A DNA stretch of 64,000 nucleotides. Source: Spisula solida. Taxonomy: Eukaryota; Mollusca; Bivalvia; Venerida; Mactridae. The notes under the pieces were generated by a model. That model was not told the DNA's origin. It ran no database searches and worked only from the letters and a program-made list of their open reading frames with translations. How positions within the stretch are numbered: the stretch's first letter is position 1; each line of letters begins with the position of its first letter. The position numbers and the translations under genes were made by a program. Of this stretch, positions 59,905-64,000 are shown in pieces. The stretch covers positions 8,561,001 to 8,625,000 of the forward strand of contig OX365953.1 in the NCBI GenBank assembly GCA_947247005.1, in the 5' to 3' direction.

Positions 59905-60972
59905 GGCAGCTCCTAGTGACCCACGCAAGAGTCAGACATAGCGCCTAGTGACCCACGTACGAGTCAAACATAGCGCCTAGTGTCCCACGCAAGAGTCAGA
60001 CATAGCGCCTAGTGACCCACGCAAGAGTCAGGCATAGCGCCTAGTGACCCACGCAATAGTCAGACAAAGCGCCTAGTGTCCCACGCAAAAGTCAGGCATA
60101 GCGCCTAGTGACCCACGCAAGAGTCAGGCATAGCGCCTAGTGACCCACGCAAGAGTCAGACAAAGCGCCTAGTGTCCCACGCAAGAGTCAGGCATAGCGC
60201 CTAGTGACCCACGCAAGAGTCAGGCATAGCGCCTAGTGACCCACGCAAGAGTCAGGCATAGCACCTAGTGTCCCACGCAAGAGTCAGACAAAGCGCCTAG
60301 TGTCCCACGCAAGAGTCAGGCATAGCGCCTAGTGACCCACGCAAGAGTCAGGCATAGCGCCTAGTGTCCCACGCAAGAGTCAGACATAGCGCCTAGTGAC
60401 CCACGCAAGAGTCAGGCATAGCGCCTAGTGACCCACGCAAGAGTCAGGCATAGCGCCTAGTGACCCACGCAAGAGTCAGGCATAGCGCCTAGTGTCCCAC
60501 GCAAGAGTCAGACATAGCGCCTAGTGACCCACGCAATAGTCAGACATAGCGACTAGTGACCTACGCAAGAGTCAGACTTAGCGCCTAGTGACCCACGCAA
60601 GAGTCATACATAGCGCCCAGTGACCCACGTACGAGTCAGACATAGCGCCTAGTGACCCACGCACGAGTCAAACATAGCGCCTTGTGACCCACGCACGAGT
60701 CAGACATAGCGCCTAGTGACCCACGCAAGAGTCAGACATAGCGCCTAGTGACCCACACACGAGTCTGACATAGCGCCTAGTGACCCACACAAGAGTCAGA
60801 CATTGCGCCTAGTGACCCACGCAAGAGTCAAACATAGCGCCTAGTGTCCCACGCAATAGTCACACATAGCGCCTAGTGTCCCACGCAAGAGTCAGACATA
60901 GCGCCTAGTGACCCACGCAAGAGTCAGACATACATGTAGCGCCCAGTGACCCACGCAAGAGTCCGACATGAA
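59905..60972. repeat. Minisatellite, 32-bp unit, 33 copies
   Basis: Thirty-three units of GCGCCTAGTGACCCACGCAA plus GAGTCAGACATA. Variants are TGAC/TGTC, AGACATA/GGCATA/AGACAAA and CAAGAG/CACGAG/CAATAG. The GGCATA variant is confined to units 4-18. Units 4-6 and 7-9 form two copies of a 96-bp three-unit block. The edges are more diverged, and unit 32 has a 5-base CATGT-type extension. Stops occur in each frame, so it is not a coding repeat. Confidence 0.97.
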
Positions 60973-61232
60973 ACGAACCAACCATTTCCCAGAAAAGGAT
61001 ATTTCAAGCAAACCTATTTACTCGCCCCTTAATTGATGACGTACTATGGACTTTGAATTTAGTGCATAGTTATCCATAATGGAAGTAATCATTAATGGGA
61101 ACTAAACTGAAACACCAGCATGTTCAATGGGAATATTTTTCTTCATGACCAATTTGTCATTCGAATGGCTAAAACTGCTAAATTTCGGTGTATTCCTTTG
61201 CAGATTACAAAAAATGGGTTATGTATGAATTT
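60973..61232. other. No gene seen
   Basis: AT-rich spacer between the minisatellite and the next repeat. Confidence 0.4.
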
Positions 61233-62032
61233 TAGCTCCACTATTCGTAGAATAAGGGTAGCTATTGCAGTCACCAGAACGTCTGCGTCGGCGTAATGCT
61301 TATGTTAAACTTTAGGTAAAGGTTTTTCAACCTTATATATTTTCAAAGTCCTTTAAGATATTGCTTTTATACTTTGCATTCTTGTTCGCCATCATCCCCC
61401 CACCAATATGCAGGAGTAGGTAACTGTATCAGGCATATTTTTTGAAATTATGCCGCTTTTTTCTACTCAGTGCAAATAGTGCCAATGTTAAAGTTTAGGT
61501 ACAGGTTTTTTAACCTCTTACATTGCAAAGTGCATTGATATAATGTTTTGATATTTTGCATACTTTCTCACCATCATGACCAAAACCTCTACACAGGGGT
61601 AGGTTACTATATCAAGCATTTTGGTGAATTATGCCCCCTTTTTCAATTTAGTGCTAATGTGAAAGTTTAGGTTTCTTTTTTTCCCCACAGAGTGCATACA
61701 CATATTGATGTGCATACTTGTTCACCATCATGACCTCAACCGATACACATGGGTAGGTATCTCTATCAAGCATTTTGTTAAACTTATCTCCCCTTTTGGA
61801 TATTAAAATGCTTAATTGTTCACCTTCATGACCCAGAGGACCTACACATGAATAGGTAACTGCCTACATTTTGTCCAAATTATCTCCCTTTTTCGACTTA
61901 GAAGCCCCAACCTCTACACAGCAGATGGTAATGCTGCTGTTATGAAGCATTTTGTTTTGAATATATAATTATTATGCTATCCTACCATGGAACTGCGAAT
62001 AGTGCAGTGCGCTGTTCGTGGACAGCTCTTGT
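61233..62032. repeat. Internally repetitive element, about 800 bp
   Basis: Starts AGCTCCACTATTCGTAGAAT and ends near CTGCGAATAGTGCAGTGCGC and GTTCGTGGACAGCTCTTG, so the ends share inverted CTATTCG/CGAATAG and AGCT words. Inside, about four diverged units of some 150 bp repeat (AAAGTTTAGGTACAGGTTTT, TTCACCATCATGACC, CCTCTACACAGGGGTAGGT, ATCAAGCATTTTG, TTATGCCCCCTTTTTC). Elements like this are common in bivalves; coding capacity absent. Confidence 0.75.
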
Positions 62033-63009
62033 TTGAATGGCAGTGTATGGGTATTAGAAATAAAAGAAATGTTTACAGGAACACGCAGTTTCCGTTTTTT
62101 TAAACAAACTCTGGGCCGTATTTAGCTTCTAGTTTTCATGAACGTTGCTGTTTCATAGTTTGATGGTCATTGATGGTACATTACTTTTAGAGGATGAACC
62201 GAACCAACCAAAGTGCCGATCCGATTTCCTAGGTCTTGATGGTTTTCCAGCGTTACGTCTTACTCAAAGACTATGAACTTATGAAGATTCAAGTGTGTAC
62301 TTGGCGGATTAACAACGCCGAAATGACAGTCGATATTAATTCGTTCAAGGCATCAGATGCAGCCTTGAATTTCCGTTTTAGATCAAAGCGTCACTAATTG
62401 ATACGAAACCAGACGAGAAGTCGGTAGTAAACTAATCTGGGACACCGATGGTGTTTCCGAAATAAGCATGGACCATAAATTGTAAGAGCTTAGACAGAAT
62501 AAATATTGTTATATACCATAAAAAGAAACACGTTCATGCATAAATAAAATTAGCAGTTATTTATAGTACAGACAGAACCAGCAAAGGAGTAAATAATGCA
62601 CATACGATTTTGATGAATTAACAAAACTTGCTTCAGGTGCAAGTACGATTATGTAAGCACTCTATCATATTTTGGTTTGCAATCATATTGTCTATGCCCT
62701 CAAGATGATATATTGGCACATATTGTTTTAATTTTCGTTTCATTTCAATGTTGCCTTAGAATTGTATTTTTGGAACGGGTTAAATTAAATTGTATGATGC
62801 GAGCTTTGGCTTTTTATTCTAATTATATGGAGTTACTTCTTTCTCATTAGGCTGATTTTCCACATTGATGTATGTCCTACTCAATATTTTCTAATTCTCC
62901 TTAAGTTTTTCCCATATTCTTATTTGTACTGATGATTGTTCTTGCTTTTGACCTTCGTATGTAGTTTTTGGACGGTGTACATTCCAGAGAAGTCCTTGAT
63001 ACATTAGTT
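62033..63009. other. No gene seen
   Basis: AT-rich DNA without supported features. Confidence 0.5.
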
Positions 63010-63178
63010 TGATATTTTCTTTTTGACTTGGGCGGATCTTAACTTGTTTAGTTGGGCATCGAACCTTGGATTTGTTTTATGTTTTCTTTGCTCGGTTGGT
63101 TCAGTTGGACATTGCACCTTGTGTGTTTCATTATTTTCGATGCTCGGTTGGTTGAGTGTTGCCTTCCCTGTCAGACCT
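63010..63178 (+). repeat. Dispersed repeat family copy, forward
   Basis: TTTTTGACTTGGGCGGATCT, TTGTTTAGTTGGGCATCGAA, TTTTCTTTGCTCGGTTGGTT, AGTTGGACATTGCACCTTGT, ATGCTCGGTTGGTTGAGTGT, TGCCTTCCCTGTCAGAC. The core appears twice, so two partial copies are joined. The 3' end is interrupted by the MITE that follows. Confidence 0.8.
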
Positions 63179-63321
63179 ACGAGGGTTGTTCACATTAGAA
63201 TGCAAGTGATGCAATACCTTTCTTGTATCAATGAAATTTTACAAATGGTGAACTGTATATTAAAGATCATTGTATAAGCTTTAAATATAAAGGGTACATT
63301 CTAATTTGAACGTCCCTCGTA
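63179..63321. mobile_element. Mariner-type MITE, about 143 bp
   Basis: The ends ACGAGGGTTGTTCACATTAG and its near reverse complement (TTCTAATTTGAACGTCCCTC, then GTA) enclose an AT-rich interior; TA flanks both sides. The first ten terminal bases match those of the mariner remnant at 35138. It sits exactly at the end of a dispersed repeat family copy. Confidence 0.75.
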
Positions 63322-64000
63322 ATATGATCTTTTCGTTGTCTTATTTGTGTAGTGAGCTTAGTTCGTCTTGATCTTGTATATGTACGTATTGTTGTTTGAC
63401 ATTTTCAAGAACAGTTAATTTAGAAAATATTACGTACATTGTAGGCATCTTGTGTAAAATGATAGGAAAATCCAGTTATATTTTCCTGTGAGTCTTATTG
63501 TCTGGAGGCCAATATAACGACTCAGACCGTTCTTTTGAAATTAGATAAAAAAATAATCTTATATTAACTCGAAGCTATTACGATTGTATTTATAAAATGT
63601 TCGACTGTATTCCATGATTGAATTATATCCATCAGAATGATCGATATTTCAGTTTTCCCAGTGAAATTGCGAACCATTTATATCCGAACGGTTTATTTAT
63701 TATAAAATGTGTAATACATACATCGGAGTAACTATCCGTAACTATCAATATAGACTTATCAAAATTTGATAAGGGTCAGGAAATCAATATGCATGTCCTT
63801 GTTACGTAAACAGAATGAAACTGATTAAGAAACGTAGTGTAAATATCAAAATATCATCTAATCGAAAATTTCACATGTTGCATTAGATATGCATTAGTGT
63901 TATGCCGACTTTTTCAAGGTAACCGATAAGCCATATTGGCTTAATCCAAAGTGTCAAGTATAACATGAGACAGTTTGTCACTTTTCTGTTCTTATATTGA
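63322..64000. other. No gene seen
   Basis: AT-rich DNA to the window end, no supported features. Confidence 0.5.

Noticed and set aside
59905..60972. CRISPR-like array
   Set aside because: Units are contiguous 32-bp repeats with no spacers, and the setting is animal nuclear DNA.

Overview
The window looks like non-coding, repeat-rich DNA from an animal nuclear genome, most plausibly a bivalve mollusc. The evidence is AT-rich sequence without dense or co-directional reading frames, many short terminal-inverted-repeat (TIR) elements, minisatellites, tRNA-derived SINE-like sequence, a mariner remnant and a decayed member of the carbohydrate sulfotransferase family, which is much expanded in molluscs. 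The bivalve assignment is inference from repeat style, not from a diagnostic gene. I found no intact protein-coding gene, rRNA, functional tRNA, CRISPR array or prokaryotic operon. Open frames of 60-130 codons occur throughout, but almost all look like chance frames or frames inside repeats.

Region by region. 1-1360 holds two minisatellites (about 38-43 bp and 22 bp units). 1.4-17.3 kb is AT-rich DNA carrying several small elements: an IR-bounded block, a CpG-rich hairpin, a GGCC-ended MITE, two TTAA-flanked MITEs, an 851-bp foldback element with TA target duplication, and a 401-bp element ending CAG...CTG with a 5-bp target duplication. Fragments of one dispersed repeat family (conserved core TTGGGCATTGTGCCTTGT, terminus GCTGCCTTCCCTGTCYGAC) recur across the whole window. 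24.5-25.5 kb (minus strand) holds the only gene I recognise: a carbohydrate sulfotransferase pseudogene with two in-frame stops and at least two frame disruptions. 23-31 kb has a roughly 500-bp module present twice directly and once partly inverted, plus MITEs.

31.3-50.7 kb is a large tandem segmental duplication: copy 1 (about 31309-38949) directly abuts copy 2 (about 38950-50719). They are clearly collinear but interrupted by different insertions, so each copy shows pre-insertion sites for the other. The left breakpoint lies inside a small MITE. 50757-55067 is a 4.3-kb transposon-like element with arms of about 850 bp. Its arms carry CAAGATGGC/AAATGGCGGC motifs spaced about 155-190 bp apart, around a decayed interior. 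55-64 kb holds small tandem duplications, a SINE with a duplicated head, a 33-copy 32-bp minisatellite with higher-order structure, a long internally repetitive element and a mariner-type MITE.

No genes act together here; the biology is genome structure: transposition, duplication and decay. I did not find a convincing new molecular system. The most distinctive features are the dated tandem duplication with natural empty sites, the long-arm element with phased motifs, and a CAGGGT...CCACGTG MITE family with 5-bp target duplications.
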